Source: Paenibacillus montaniterrae (GTDB taxonomy: Bacteria; Bacillota; Bacilli; Paenibacillales; Paenibacillaceae). From it: a DNA stretch of 64,000 bases. The notes below the pieces were generated by a model. It saw only the letters and a list, made by a program, of their open reading frames with translations. It searched no databases and was not told where the DNA came from. The first letter of the stretch is position 1. Each line of letters begins with the position of its first letter. The position numbers and the translations under genes are program-made. Location: the NCBI RefSeq assembly GCF_018403185.1, contig NZ_BOSE01000001.1, forward strand, positions 620,001 through 684,000, given 5' to 3'. Shown piece by piece: positions 34,816 to 42,242 of this stretch.

Positions 34816-34850
34816 TATTAGGACAACCCTCCATTCCTGTAGATGTGTAC

Positions 34851-34879
34851 ATAGTAGCATAGATTGGGCCAATTTCCAA
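34851..34879 (-). promoter_or_regulatory. promoter of the erm leader transcript
   Basis: Minus strand -35 TTGGAA (34874-34879), 17-base spacer and extended -10 TGCTACTAT (TACTAT at 34851-34856). Transcription would begin near 34,845, about 30 bases before the RLR peptide start, giving a leader near 385 bases. Confidence 0.6.
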
Positions 34880-35021
34880 GCCCAAATATCCTTAAACTGC
34901 TGCATTCACTGATTTCGCTTGCATAGACAGTGGTTGTGCACGGTATACTTTAAGTACATGTTCAAAGAATTTCCTAACCCCTCCCTTGAATAAAAAATGT
35001 TACATAGAATGGAGTGAAACA

Positions 35022-35582
35022 ATGAAACGAGTAGCGGTTTATTGCGGAGCTAGTCCCGGAGCTTCCAGCGAATACGCTGCAGCGGCTGCCGAGCTTGGCG
35101 CAGAATTGGCACAGCGTGGCATCGGACTTGTATACGGCGGCTCGCGTACCGGGCTTATGGGAGTTGTAGCGGATGCCGCTTTGCAGCATGGAGGAGAAGT
35201 TATCGGCGTACTGCCTACTCATCTTGCGAAGCGCGAAATAGCGCATCAGCAGCTTACCAAGCTTATTTCGGTCGATTCCATGCATGAACGCAAGCATCAA
35301 ATGATGGAGCTTGCCGATGGCTTTATTGCGGCGCCTGGCGGTGCTGGAACGATGGAAGAGTACTTTGAAGTCATTACCTGGAGCCAAATCGGGCTGCATC
35401 GCAAGCCGTGCGGCCTGCTTAACGTTAAGGGCTACTACGATCCATTGATTCACTTTTTCGAGCATATGGTAAATGAGCGATTCGTTCCTGCGCGATATGC
35501 TAAGCTGAATTTAGTATCAGATTCTCCTGAAGAGCTATTACGGCTGATGCAGCATTTTCAGCATCCTGACAACAGCAATTAA
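35022..35582 (+). CDS. LOG-family Rossmann protein (TIGR00730), copy 1
   Basis: A 186-residue protein of the LOG/lysine-decarboxylase-like family. Members hydrolyse cytokinin riboside 5'-monophosphates or other nucleotides. VAVYCGASPGASSEYAAAAA and LVYGGSRTGLMGVVADAAL form the nucleotide site, and the family signature PGGAGTMEEYFEVITWSQ is present with MHERKHQMMELADGFIAAPGG. ATG at 35,022 after TGGAGTG. A second copy (40,825) shares most of these motifs. The physiological substrate is unknown. Confidence 0.9.
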   Translation: MKRVAVYCGASPGASSEYAAAAAELGAELAQRGIGLVYGGSRTGLMGVVADAALQHGGEVIGVLPTHLAKREIAHQQLTKLISVDSMHERKHQMMELADGFIAAPGGAGTMEEYFEVITWSQIGLHRKPCGLLNVKGYYDPLIHFFEHMVNERFVPARYAKLNLVSDSPEELLRLMQHFQHPDNSN

Positions 35583-35615
35583 CCTCCCTTGCTGCATATT
35601 CCTACATAAAAATAA

Positions 35616-35654
35616 AAATACGCTGAGAAGCATTGTTTGCTGATCAGCGTATTT
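35616..35654. terminator. bidirectional terminator between LOG copy 1 and the GGDEF gene
   Basis: AAATACGCTG (35616-35625) pairs with CAGCGTATTT (35645-35654). A- and T-rich flanks serve both converging genes. Confidence 0.72.
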
Positions 35655-35655
35655 G

Positions 35656-36639
35656 TTATGGAGTTTTTATTTCCATTTCTTCGTTGCAGCAGACGATGCT
35701 GCCAGTTATGGCCTTGCAAATTTTTTTGACTCGAGTCGCTTCATGTACAAGATGGTCGATATTATCGTATTTTTTAATGCGGTTTGTTACAACCGCAATC
35801 GACACGGACACGAGTGGAATTCGGTGACTCATGCCGGACCTGCCTTCGCCCAACACATATTGATTGTCCCAATCCTCCTCATTGTAGAACTGGCGTTTAA
35901 TCCTTTCAAAATCGACCAGCACCTCCGCGCACACTTTTTCAAAATGATGATGGTGCAAAATGACAATAAAATCATCGCCGCCAATATGTCCGAGAAATGC
36001 TTCCGGCATAACAAAATATTTGCGCAGCACATTAGCCGTTGCCTGGATCAATTCATCACCCATTTTAAAGCCGTAGCTGTCATTGTAGGATTTGAAATGA
36101 TCGAGATCGAGATAAAGCACACTAAAATCATCGAGCTGAAGCGCTTGATTCAGTCGATCATCAATAATGCGATTGCCGGGAAGACCGGTAAGAGGATTCA
36201 TGAAGATCGCCATTTCAGCACGAACATCCGCGACTGCGAGCAGCAGTCGGCGTATGCTTACCGCGCCAACCAAGTTTCCTTTTGAGGTTACGAGTACCAA
36301 GTCATACAGTTCTTCCTCCGCTCGATTCATAGCTTGAATGCTTACCTCAGTAATCAGCTCACTATAATCGACTACTAACGGACCAGCATTCATTACCAGT
36401 TCAATTGCTCGACCCATATATAGCGTATAGCCATATTGTGTACCAATTTTTTGAAAAAACCGGGCCCGCATCATGAGCGACAGTGCTCCGTCCTTGCCTA
36501 CGATTGCCAGGCCCTCCAGATGAGGGTTCGATATAAATAGCTGGTACACGGTATCACATTTAGTATCAGACGCTACTGCAGGAATCGTCTCTGCTATATC
36601 ACCTATTTGCTTAAGTATAGCATTCACCTTCTCTTTCAT
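35656..36639 (-). CDS. CBS-GGDEF diguanylate cyclase-like protein
   Basis: A 327-residue cytoplasmic protein. Residues about 15-140 form a CBS-pair-like sensor (CDTVYQLFISNPHLEGLAIV, LVLVTSKGNLVGAVSIRRLL). The GGDEF domain (about 150-327) has DPLTGLPGN-like text (MNPLTGLPGNRIIDDRL), LYLDLDHFKSYNDSYGFKMGD and the active loop GHIGGDDFIVI (GGDDF). It is probably able to make c-di-GMP from GTP. It lies 59 bases after the EAL gene, so synthesis and breakdown are encoded together. The ATG at 36,639 follows GGAAGGGCT; an upstream TTG is less likely. Confidence 0.88.
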   Translation of the reverse strand: MKEKVNAILKQIGDIAETIPAVASDTKCDTVYQLFISNPHLEGLAIVGKDGALSLMMRARFFQKIGTQYGYTLYMGRAIELVMNAGPLVVDYSELITEVSIQAMNRAEEELYDLVLVTSKGNLVGAVSIRRLLLAVADVRAEMAIFMNPLTGLPGNRIIDDRLNQALQLDDFSVLYLDLDHFKSYNDSYGFKMGDELIQATANVLRKYFVMPEAFLGHIGGDDFIVILHHHHFEKVCAEVLVDFERIKRQFYNEEDWDNQYVLGEGRSGMSHRIPLVSVSIAVVTNRIKKYDNIDHLVHEATRVKKICKAITGSIVCCNEEMEIKTP

Positions 36640-36698
36640 AGCCCTTCCTGAGCTATCCAAGATGGTGCGCTTGGATAGTGGATTTCCATTATGTATGA

Positions 36699-37550
36699 CT
36701 AAAGCTTATTTGGAGCCTTCAATATCATATCAGGCTTGCCAATCGCATAGCCTTGACCGTATTCTATACCTTCACTGCGTAAAAACTGAATTTCCTCCAT
36801 CCGCTCTATTCCTTCTGCAATCAGCTTCGTATTAGAGCTGCTGGCAAATTGCTTTAGAATTTTAACAATTTGCTGCTGATCGTGATGAACATCAACATAG
36901 TGAATCAATGCCTTGTCCAGCTTAATAAAATCAGGCTTCAAGCTAACGATTGCCTTAAGGCTGTTATAGCCAGAGCCTGCATCATCGATCGCAATCCGGA
37001 AGCCTTGCGCGCGATAATTGGATAATATTCGTTCAAAGGCCACGTAATCGTGAACCGCTTGTTTTTCAGTAAGCTCAAACACAATTTGCTGGGGCGACAA
37101 GCCATAGCGCTGCAACAGGCTGATCGTTTCTCCGCTTCTGTAGCTCGAGTCAGATAATACTTGAGGGTGCACATTTAGAAAAATGACTTGCTGCTCTGCA
37201 TTTCTCTTGACGTTCAAAGCCGCGCTGAACCGCTCAATCGAAAGCTCGCGGCAAAACTGCTCGAAGGCAAAAACTTGATCCGTATGACCAATAAATTCAT
37301 AAAAGGCCTCCGTATTCGGAAACAGTCGCGACTGCGGCGGTCGATTCAATATTTCATAGCCTAGACAATTTCCCTCCTGCAAATTAAGGATTGGTTGAAA
37401 ATAAGTTGTCAGCATTCTATCGCGCATAATTTTTTGCAGTTGAGAGAATTGCCTGGAAGAGTGAACTGATTTTTGAACAGCGTGATGCAAATGTCTAATA
37501 AATCGTAACAGCTCGGTTTTGTAAGAATGGAGAGATACTTCTCTCTTCAT
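36699..37550 (-). CDS. EAL-domain c-di-GMP phosphodiesterase-like protein
   Basis: A 283-residue cytoplasmic protein with an N-terminal helical stretch and an EAL domain (about 45-280). The signature is YEILNRP rather than EAL/EVL, with the Glu kept. NVHPQVL, VFELTEKQ, the metal-binding IAIDDAGSGYNSL, FIKLDKALI and AEGIE-RMEE and GYAIGKP complete the site. All metal ligands I can place appear present, so activity is likely. It is the first gene of the pair with the GGDEF protein. ATG after AAAGGGTGAACATCC. Confidence 0.9.
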   Translation of the reverse strand: MKREVSLHSYKTELLRFIRHLHHAVQKSVHSSRQFSQLQKIMRDRMLTTYFQPILNLQEGNCLGYEILNRPPQSRLFPNTEAFYEFIGHTDQVFAFEQFCRELSIERFSAALNVKRNAEQQVIFLNVHPQVLSDSSYRSGETISLLQRYGLSPQQIVFELTEKQAVHDYVAFERILSNYRAQGFRIAIDDAGSGYNSLKAIVSLKPDFIKLDKALIHYVDVHHDQQQIVKILKQFASSSNTKLIAEGIERMEEIQFLRSEGIEYGQGYAIGKPDMILKAPNKL

Positions 37551-37641
37551 GGATGTTCACCCTTTGTGCCTATGATGAAGTTTTTTTCTAGTTCTACTTT
37601 ACCATCATTATGTAAACAAACGGTTAATCCAATGTTAAAGT

Positions 37642-38367
37642 TTGTTAAGTGCTTTATGCAACTTCATTCTGAAACTTGCGTCTAATCGCCTGCTTATACC
37701 GCTTCGCTATGTTTCCAATCAGCTCGATGCCAAGGTAACCTGGCATAATGAGAGCAAATCAATTACGGTTTCCAAAGACGAAAAGGTGATCGAGCTGACC
37801 ATTGACTTACAGCAGGTGTTAGTCAATGGTGCAGATGTTTCGCTTGAGGTTCCAGCTAAAGTTTATTATGGCGGCTCGACCTATGTACCGCTGCGCTTTG
37901 TCAGCGAAGCTCTGGGTGCAAGCATCTCGTGGAATCAAAAGGCCCAGCAAGCGACGATCACAACAGCAGATAAACAAATCGTAGTTGGCGTTGCTCCTGC
38001 CAAGCCCGTTCCCAAGCAAAAGGCTACCAAGGCTCGCTTGCAGCAGTTGAATGACAAGCTGAATGAGGCCAGAGACATTTCCAGCATTGCACAGGTTCGC
38101 ACTTATTTCCAGCCTTATTTTACAGATCGCTTTATTAATTCTATTATTCAAAGCAATGGCTTGGCTTACAGCTACGAGTACACTGGTTTTCCCGATTATA
38201 TGCCTTTCTACACCAGCTCAACAACTGCTAATGCAACTCAATCCATCGAAATTGGGACAAATGTTTACGTAACGATGGAGCGCGCCAGCAAGCTTGTTTA
38301 TGAGAATGGCGTATGGAAGATCGACTCAGTACAGTTCAACAAAATTGAAACGCCCATCTCACCATAA
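37642..38367 (+). pseudogene. copper amine oxidase N-domain protein, apparently 5' truncated
   Basis: The open frame gives 241 residues. It enters mid-way through a first Cu_amine_oxidN1 repeat (RLLIPLRYVSNQLDAKVTW), followed by a full second one (VYYGGSTYVPLRFVSEALGASISW), a linker (KPVPKQKATKARLQ) and a roughly 100-residue C-terminal domain. Proteins of this kind are normally secreted, but here the N-terminus (MLSALCNFILKLASN, TTG) is no signal peptide, lacks the start of the first repeat and has no ribosome site. It therefore looks like a gene that lost its 5' end, although a short expressed form cannot be excluded. Confidence 0.6.
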
Positions 38368-38398
38368 TTGCGGTGTAATTACGGCTCCGCTTCATGAC

Positions 38399-38442
38399 AA
38401 AAAGCCATCGACTGCTCTGCTTCATGCAGCCGACGGCTTTTT
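38399..38442 (+). terminator. terminator after the truncated CuAO-N gene
   Basis: AAAAAGCC.TCG (38399-38410) pairs with CGA.GGCTTTTT (38431-38442) with one mismatch, ending in T5. It can also act for the minus-strand gene ending at 38,479. Confidence 0.75.
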
Positions 38443-38478
38443 GAGATTGTGAATGGTGCCAGGTGCGGTTCCAACTGA

Positions 38479-39774
38479 CTAATCTACTTTAATTTCTATT
38501 GTTTCATCATAGCTTTTCAACAGGTGCATCCCCTTTATAAGCAAATATTGTGGTGTCTCTGTTGTATGAAAGACAATTGTTCGCTGCTTCAGCTGCCGAC
38601 CATCCGCTAATTCCTCTGTTCGCTCATTAACCGTTGTTTCAAGCTCGACCGTGCCCGCAGCAGTTTGAACCGAAACACCATCAAGCATAATGTTCTCCTC
38701 TGTTGCGATTGTAATTTCAAGCCGCTCAGATGTTGTCCTTATCTCGTTGATCCATAGCTGCTTGCCATTGCTCAAAGCAATTGGGTCTTCCTGCCTCTCC
38801 GTTAAAGGCAGCTTGGCGTCCAGCTCATCATAGCCAACAAATTTCGAAACAAGCAGTTCAAGAGACTCCAGCGGCTGCGGCAATGCATCATAGCTCAGCT
38901 CAAAGCTCACGCGACCGAGCGAGGAGTTATAGCCGCTGCTTGACATGGCGACTGGATGACCGTTGGCGATTAACTGAATTTCATGAAGTGCCGATTCCAC
39001 TCTATTTAAGTTTTTCACATTTAATTTGCCTTCAATTTTCGTCATCGTTGGTGTCGCCTTAATCGTATTAAAGGTGATCGAGCCTTGATCTACCTTTACC
39101 GATTTTTTGATTGATTGCTTGAACTCAGACTGCATCGCCTTATTCGGGTTATATGAAAATGTCAGCTGATCTTCAACCATTTGACCATTCGCATCCATTT
39201 GCCAGAAATTCAGCTTTAAAGTTTTGGCGAAGGGGCTGACCTGCTCAAAGGTATACATCCCTTTCTGCTCGATTTGATTCTCCTCAATCATCGCAGAACC
39301 GCTTATAACACGAGCATTCGTAAACAAGCCTGTTATGTCGGATGGCCGAAAATGCTCGCTTATATCCTCCTGCAAGCCTTTTTCATTTTTTAATGTATAG
39401 TACAGTATAAATTGATTAGAGTCGGACATAATGCCATCAATCGTAAGCTCCGTGCCGTCCAGCAGCGTTATCGTTTGATCAATTACTTGCCCCATTCCTT
39501 GCTCATTTAATTGCTGCAGTGTGCCGTTGAACAGCTCATCAAAGCCAAGCAGCTTCTTGCTGTAGTAGGCAAATGCATTATAGTTGCTGCCGAAAACAAT
39601 TGCACTTATTACGACCGCCGCCGCTGTATACTTCCAATATGACGCTCGTTGCTTCGAGCTTTTGGCAGGTATTCTTGCCAGCGCCTGCCTTAGTCTTGCT
39701 TCCATCTCCTCTGGTGCCTTTACTGCTTGTAAATGCAGCTTTTCTCCACTTAATTGCTGTTCGATTTTATCCAA
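38479..39774 (-). CDS. DUF4179-type membrane protein, probable anti-sigma factor
   Basis: A 431-residue protein with a cytoplasmic N-terminal part of about 50 residues (LDKIEQQLSGEKLHLQAVKA), one membrane helix (YTAAAVVISAIVFGSNYNAF) and a large extracellular region with DUF4179-like sequence (VIDQTITLLDGTELTIDGIM). Overlap with the ECF sigma gene is typical of a membrane anti-sigma factor, and the intracellular part would bind the sigma. The TTG at 39,774 has GGAGG 8 bases upstream and overlaps the sigma stop (TTGGATAA), a better start than the ATG at 39,789. Confidence 0.82.
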   Translation of the reverse strand: MDKIEQQLSGEKLHLQAVKAPEEMEARLRQALARIPAKSSKQRASYWKYTAAAVVISAIVFGSNYNAFAYYSKKLLGFDELFNGTLQQLNEQGMGQVIDQTITLLDGTELTIDGIMSDSNQFILYYTLKNEKGLQEDISEHFRPSDITGLFTNARVISGSAMIEENQIEQKGMYTFEQVSPFAKTLKLNFWQMDANGQMVEDQLTFSYNPNKAMQSEFKQSIKKSVKVDQGSITFNTIKATPTMTKIEGKLNVKNLNRVESALHEIQLIANGHPVAMSSSGYNSSLGRVSFELSYDALPQPLESLELLVSKFVGYDELDAKLPLTERQEDPIALSNGKQLWINEIRTTSERLEITIATEENIMLDGVSVQTAAGTVELETTVNERTEELADGRQLKQRTIVFHTTETPQYLLIKGMHLLKSYDETIEIKVD

Positions 39775-40312
39775 GCTGTTCACCTCCATATCGTTCTCTT
39801 AGCTTTTTAAGCCCTTGAAATACCCTTGATTTAACAGTGCCAATAGAAGTATCTGTTATAGCTGCAATCGTTTCATAGTCGAGGTCATGCCAATATTTCA
39901 GCATAACAGCCTCCTTTTGCTGTTCATTGAGCACTTGCAGCATTTGCTGCATGTCCATTTGCTGATCGCTGCTTCGATACGGGTCATTGATCGCCGCTGT
40001 TTGCCTCGCTTCCTTGCCGTCCAGCATCATATCCTCCTGCAGCACCAGCCTGCTTTGCTGCTTCAGCATGCTTTTACAGGTATTGACCAGTACGGTCTTG
40101 CTCCAGCTGTAAAAAGCTTTCTCTGATTTGAGCTGGTCTATCTTCTCGTACAAAATAACGATCATTTCCTCAAGCGCATCCATTGCGTCATGCGGATTCC
40201 CCATGTAGGTATAAGCAAGTCGGTAATAAGTATCCTTTTCTGTCATGATGAGCTGCAGTAAGGACTCTTTATTGCCTCTCTTGGCTTGTTTGACTAGTTT
40301 TACTATATTCAT
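39767..40312 (-). CDS. ECF-type RNA polymerase sigma factor
   Basis: A 181-residue sigma-70 family factor of the ECF group. Region 2 is LAYTYMGNPHDAMDALEEMI and YSWSKTVLVNTCKSML; region 4 is LNEQQKEAVMLKYWHDLDYE and IAAITDTSIGTVKSRVFQGL. It resembles SigV/SigX-like factors of bacilli. The DUF4179 gene downstream overlaps its end and is its likely membrane inhibitor. The trigger is unknown; related pairs respond to envelope stress. ATG after GAGAGGTGAAGAC. Confidence 0.93.
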   Translation of the reverse strand: MNIVKLVKQAKRGNKESLLQLIMTEKDTYYRLAYTYMGNPHDAMDALEEMIVILYEKIDQLKSEKAFYSWSKTVLVNTCKSMLKQQSRLVLQEDMMLDGKEARQTAAINDPYRSSDQQMDMQQMLQVLNEQQKEAVMLKYWHDLDYETIAAITDTSIGTVKSRVFQGLKKLRERYGGEQLG

Positions 40313-40335
40313 GTCTTCACCTCTCTTTCTTAGAG

Positions 40336-40510
40336 GATGTTCAAAAAGCTCGGCTTTGATGACGAGGTGGTGCGTTGTAGCATAGCCGACGGCGAATATG
40401 TCACGCTACCGAGGGCTCCGGTGCTCACGTAGCTTTTGCCTACGCTGCGCTCCTCATTTTCTACTAGCGTCCAAGCTTCTTGGTCCTGAAAGCCAAGCTT
40501 TTTGAACTTC
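40336..40510. repeat. MITE-like repeat, complete copy
   Basis: A 175-base element with terminal inverted repeats: TGTTCAAAAAGCTCGGCTTT at the left and GAAGTTCAAAAAGCTTGGCT reading in from the right. The interior has no coding potential. Two further relatives lie at 40,521 and 53,495. Confidence 0.7.
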
Positions 40511-40520
40511 TATTTGATGG

Positions 40521-40640
40521 GATGTTCAATAAGCTCGACTTTGATGACGAGGTGGTGCGTTGTAGCTTAGTCGGCGGCGAATATGTCACGCTACCGAGGG
40601 CTCCGGTGCTCACGTAGCTTCTGCCTACGCTGCGCTCCTC
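40521..40640. repeat. MITE-like repeat, truncated second copy
   Basis: About 120 bases align with the left part of the copy at 40,336 with few changes (CGGCTTT to CGACTTT, CATAGCCGAC to CTTAGTCGGC). The right terminal repeat is missing. The two copies are 10 bases apart in the same orientation. Confidence 0.72.
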
Positions 40641-40824
40641 GCCCTCTAAGTATCGTGCCATCTTGCATACACATTATAAGAGTGTTGAGCAAGCTAAAAA
40701 GTTCATTCTATCTTAAATTTTTTTATGCGCTCTAAAAATAAGCTAAAAACACTATATATGGGCCATTAAGGTGTATGATATACTATATTTTGTTTGGATA
40801 CAAAAAAGGAATAGAGGGAATTCA

Positions 40825-41406
40825 ATGAAAGCAATCGCGGTTTATTGTGGTTCGAGCGTTGGCGCCAGCCCGATTTATCGGGAGATGGCCATTCAGCTTG
40901 GCAAGGAGCTTGTAAAGCGTGGACTTACACTTGTATATGGCGGAGCAAAGGTTGGCATTATGGGGATTGTAGCAGATACGGTGCTGGAAGGCGGCGGTGA
41001 AGTAATCGGCGTCATCCCTTCCTTGCTTGAGCAGCGCGAAATTTCTCATCAAGGACTAACGAAGCTTTATAAGGTGGAAACGATGCATGAGCGCAAGCAG
41101 CTAATGATCGAGCTGGCAGATGGCTTTATCGCCTTGCCGGGCGGCCCAGGCACAATGGAAGAATTTTTCGAGGTGTTCACCTGGAGTCAGATCGGTTTAC
41201 ACCAAAAACCGTGCGGCTTGCTCAATGTAAATGGCTACTATGATCATTTAATTTCATTTTTTGAGCATATGCAGCAGGAGCAGTTTTTGGCTGAAAAATA
41301 CTTCAAGATGAAGCTTGTCGCTGCAGAGCCTGCCGAGCTGCTGGATTTGTTTGACAAGTTTGTCCATCCAGGACTAAAAGAGTATCAATCGCTATCGAGC
41401 TCATAA
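40825..41406 (+). CDS. LOG-family Rossmann protein (TIGR00730), copy 2
   Basis: A 193-residue paralog of the protein at 35,022. It has IAVYCGSSVGASPIYREMAI, TLVYGGAKVGIMGIVADTVL, MHERKQLMIELADGFIALPG and GPGTMEEFFEVFTWSQIGL. The ATG at 40,825 is preceded by AGAGGGAATTCA. Promoter-like sequence lies about 40 bases upstream (TATGATATACTATATT). Substrate unknown; see copy 1. Confidence 0.9.
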   Translation: MKAIAVYCGSSVGASPIYREMAIQLGKELVKRGLTLVYGGAKVGIMGIVADTVLEGGGEVIGVIPSLLEQREISHQGLTKLYKVETMHERKQLMIELADGFIALPGGPGTMEEFFEVFTWSQIGLHQKPCGLLNVNGYYDHLISFFEHMQQEQFLAEKYFKMKLVAAEPAELLDLFDKFVHPGLKEYQSLSSS

Positions 41407-41471
41407 TTTTATGAAAATAGTATTGTAAAATTTGCAAATCTATTGTAAATTTAATCACAGTTGCATATGAA

Positions 41472-41570
41472 ACCGTCGGGGGCTTGTGGAATCAGGCTGA
41501 GATTGTAGCTATTTACCGCTACTGACCGTTGATCTGAACTGGATAATACCAGCGTAGAGAATGGGGAGAA
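41472..41570 (+). promoter_or_regulatory. TPP (thiamine pyrophosphate) riboswitch
   Basis: The THI-box features are present in order: GGGGGC near 41,479, AGGCTGAGAT (41495-41504, the pyrimidine-sensing loop), GACCGTTGATCTGAACTGG (41524-41542) and GGATAATACCAGCGTAGAGAA. Thiamine pyrophosphate binding would favour the terminator that follows and switch off the ykoEDC-like transporter. Confidence 0.93.
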
Positions 41571-41586
41571 TAGAGGGATTTTTCTG

Positions 41587-41617
41587 ACCGTCTGCGTGTT
41601 TCCAGGCGGTTTTTTTG
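41587..41617 (+). terminator. terminator of the TPP riboswitch expression platform
   Basis: ACCGTCTG (41587-41594) pairs with CAGGCGGT (41603-41610), one G-U, then T7. It lies between the aptamer and the first transporter gene, as in transcription-controlling TPP switches. Confidence 0.85.
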
Positions 41618-41658
41618 TGCTTCAAAACAGCAATTACATAATAAAGGAGTCGATTTGC

Positions 41659-42228
41659 ATGAAAAAGTTACAGCTTGTCGATATCGTCGTTATTATTGTC
41701 GTCGGCATCGTTTTTGGTATAATTATGAAGTTTTGGGATGATTTGTATGGAGTCATTAAACCATTGCTGCCAACGCTGCGGCAGCTCGTTTACGGCATGT
41801 GGTTTATGGTAGGCCCGTTTGCTGCGCTGCTTATTCGCAAGCCGGGAGCAGCGCTGCTGGCCAGTTTAGCTGGAGCGAGTCTGTCGGCATTTATGGGCAA
41901 TGGCATCTCCGTGCTCATGTATGGGCTGGTTCAAGGCTTGTTTGCAGAGCTTATTTTCCTCGCCTTCCGCTATCGTAAATTTTCTATTCTCGTCGCTGGG
42001 CTGGCAGGAGTGGCATCCTGTATCGGCAGCTTCCTGCTTGATCTTGTATACGGCTATGCCGATCTTGAGGCTTGGGCGCTATTTGTCAAATACGGCCTGC
42101 GTGTGATTAGCTCATTTATCTTTACTGGCGTATTTGCTTACTATATCGTGCTCGCGCTGGAAAAAACGAAGGTAACCAATCTGATTCGCCCAGTCGATGA
42201 TCATGAGCTGGATAAGCTGAAGCTTTAA
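41659..42228 (+). CDS. ykoE: ECF transporter S component, YkoE-like (thiamine or HMP)
   Basis: A 189-residue membrane protein with about six helices of the YkoE family, the substrate-binding subunit of an energy-coupling factor importer for thiamine or its pyrimidine precursor. LRQLVYGMWFMVGPFAALLI, GVASCIGSFLLDLVYGYAD and GLRVISSFIFTGVFAYYIV are typical. The TPP riboswitch directly upstream confirms a thiamine-related cargo. ATG at 41,659 after AAAGGAG. The ATPase gene follows within 15 bases and the stop overlaps its reading region. Confidence 0.92.
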   Translation: MKKLQLVDIVVIIVVGIVFGIIMKFWDDLYGVIKPLLPTLRQLVYGMWFMVGPFAALLIRKPGAALLASLAGASLSAFMGNGISVLMYGLVQGLFAELIFLAFRYRKFSILVAGLAGVASCIGSFLLDLVYGYADLEAWALFVKYGLRVISSFIFTGVFAYYIVLALEKTKVTNLIRPVDDHELDKLKL

Positions 42229-42242
42229 TGAAGGAGACTTCT

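Noticed and set aside
34762..34839. Alternative 25-codon ORF (MEGCPNNGYYNF start) overlapping the RLR leader peptide
   Set aside because: Its ATG lies within the GGAGGG region that serves the RLR ORF and has no ribosome site of its own; the RLR frame has a site and a known family motif.
40464..40661. 65-residue minus-strand open frame
   Set aside because: It lies wholly within the two MITE-like repeat copies and shows no protein-like pattern.
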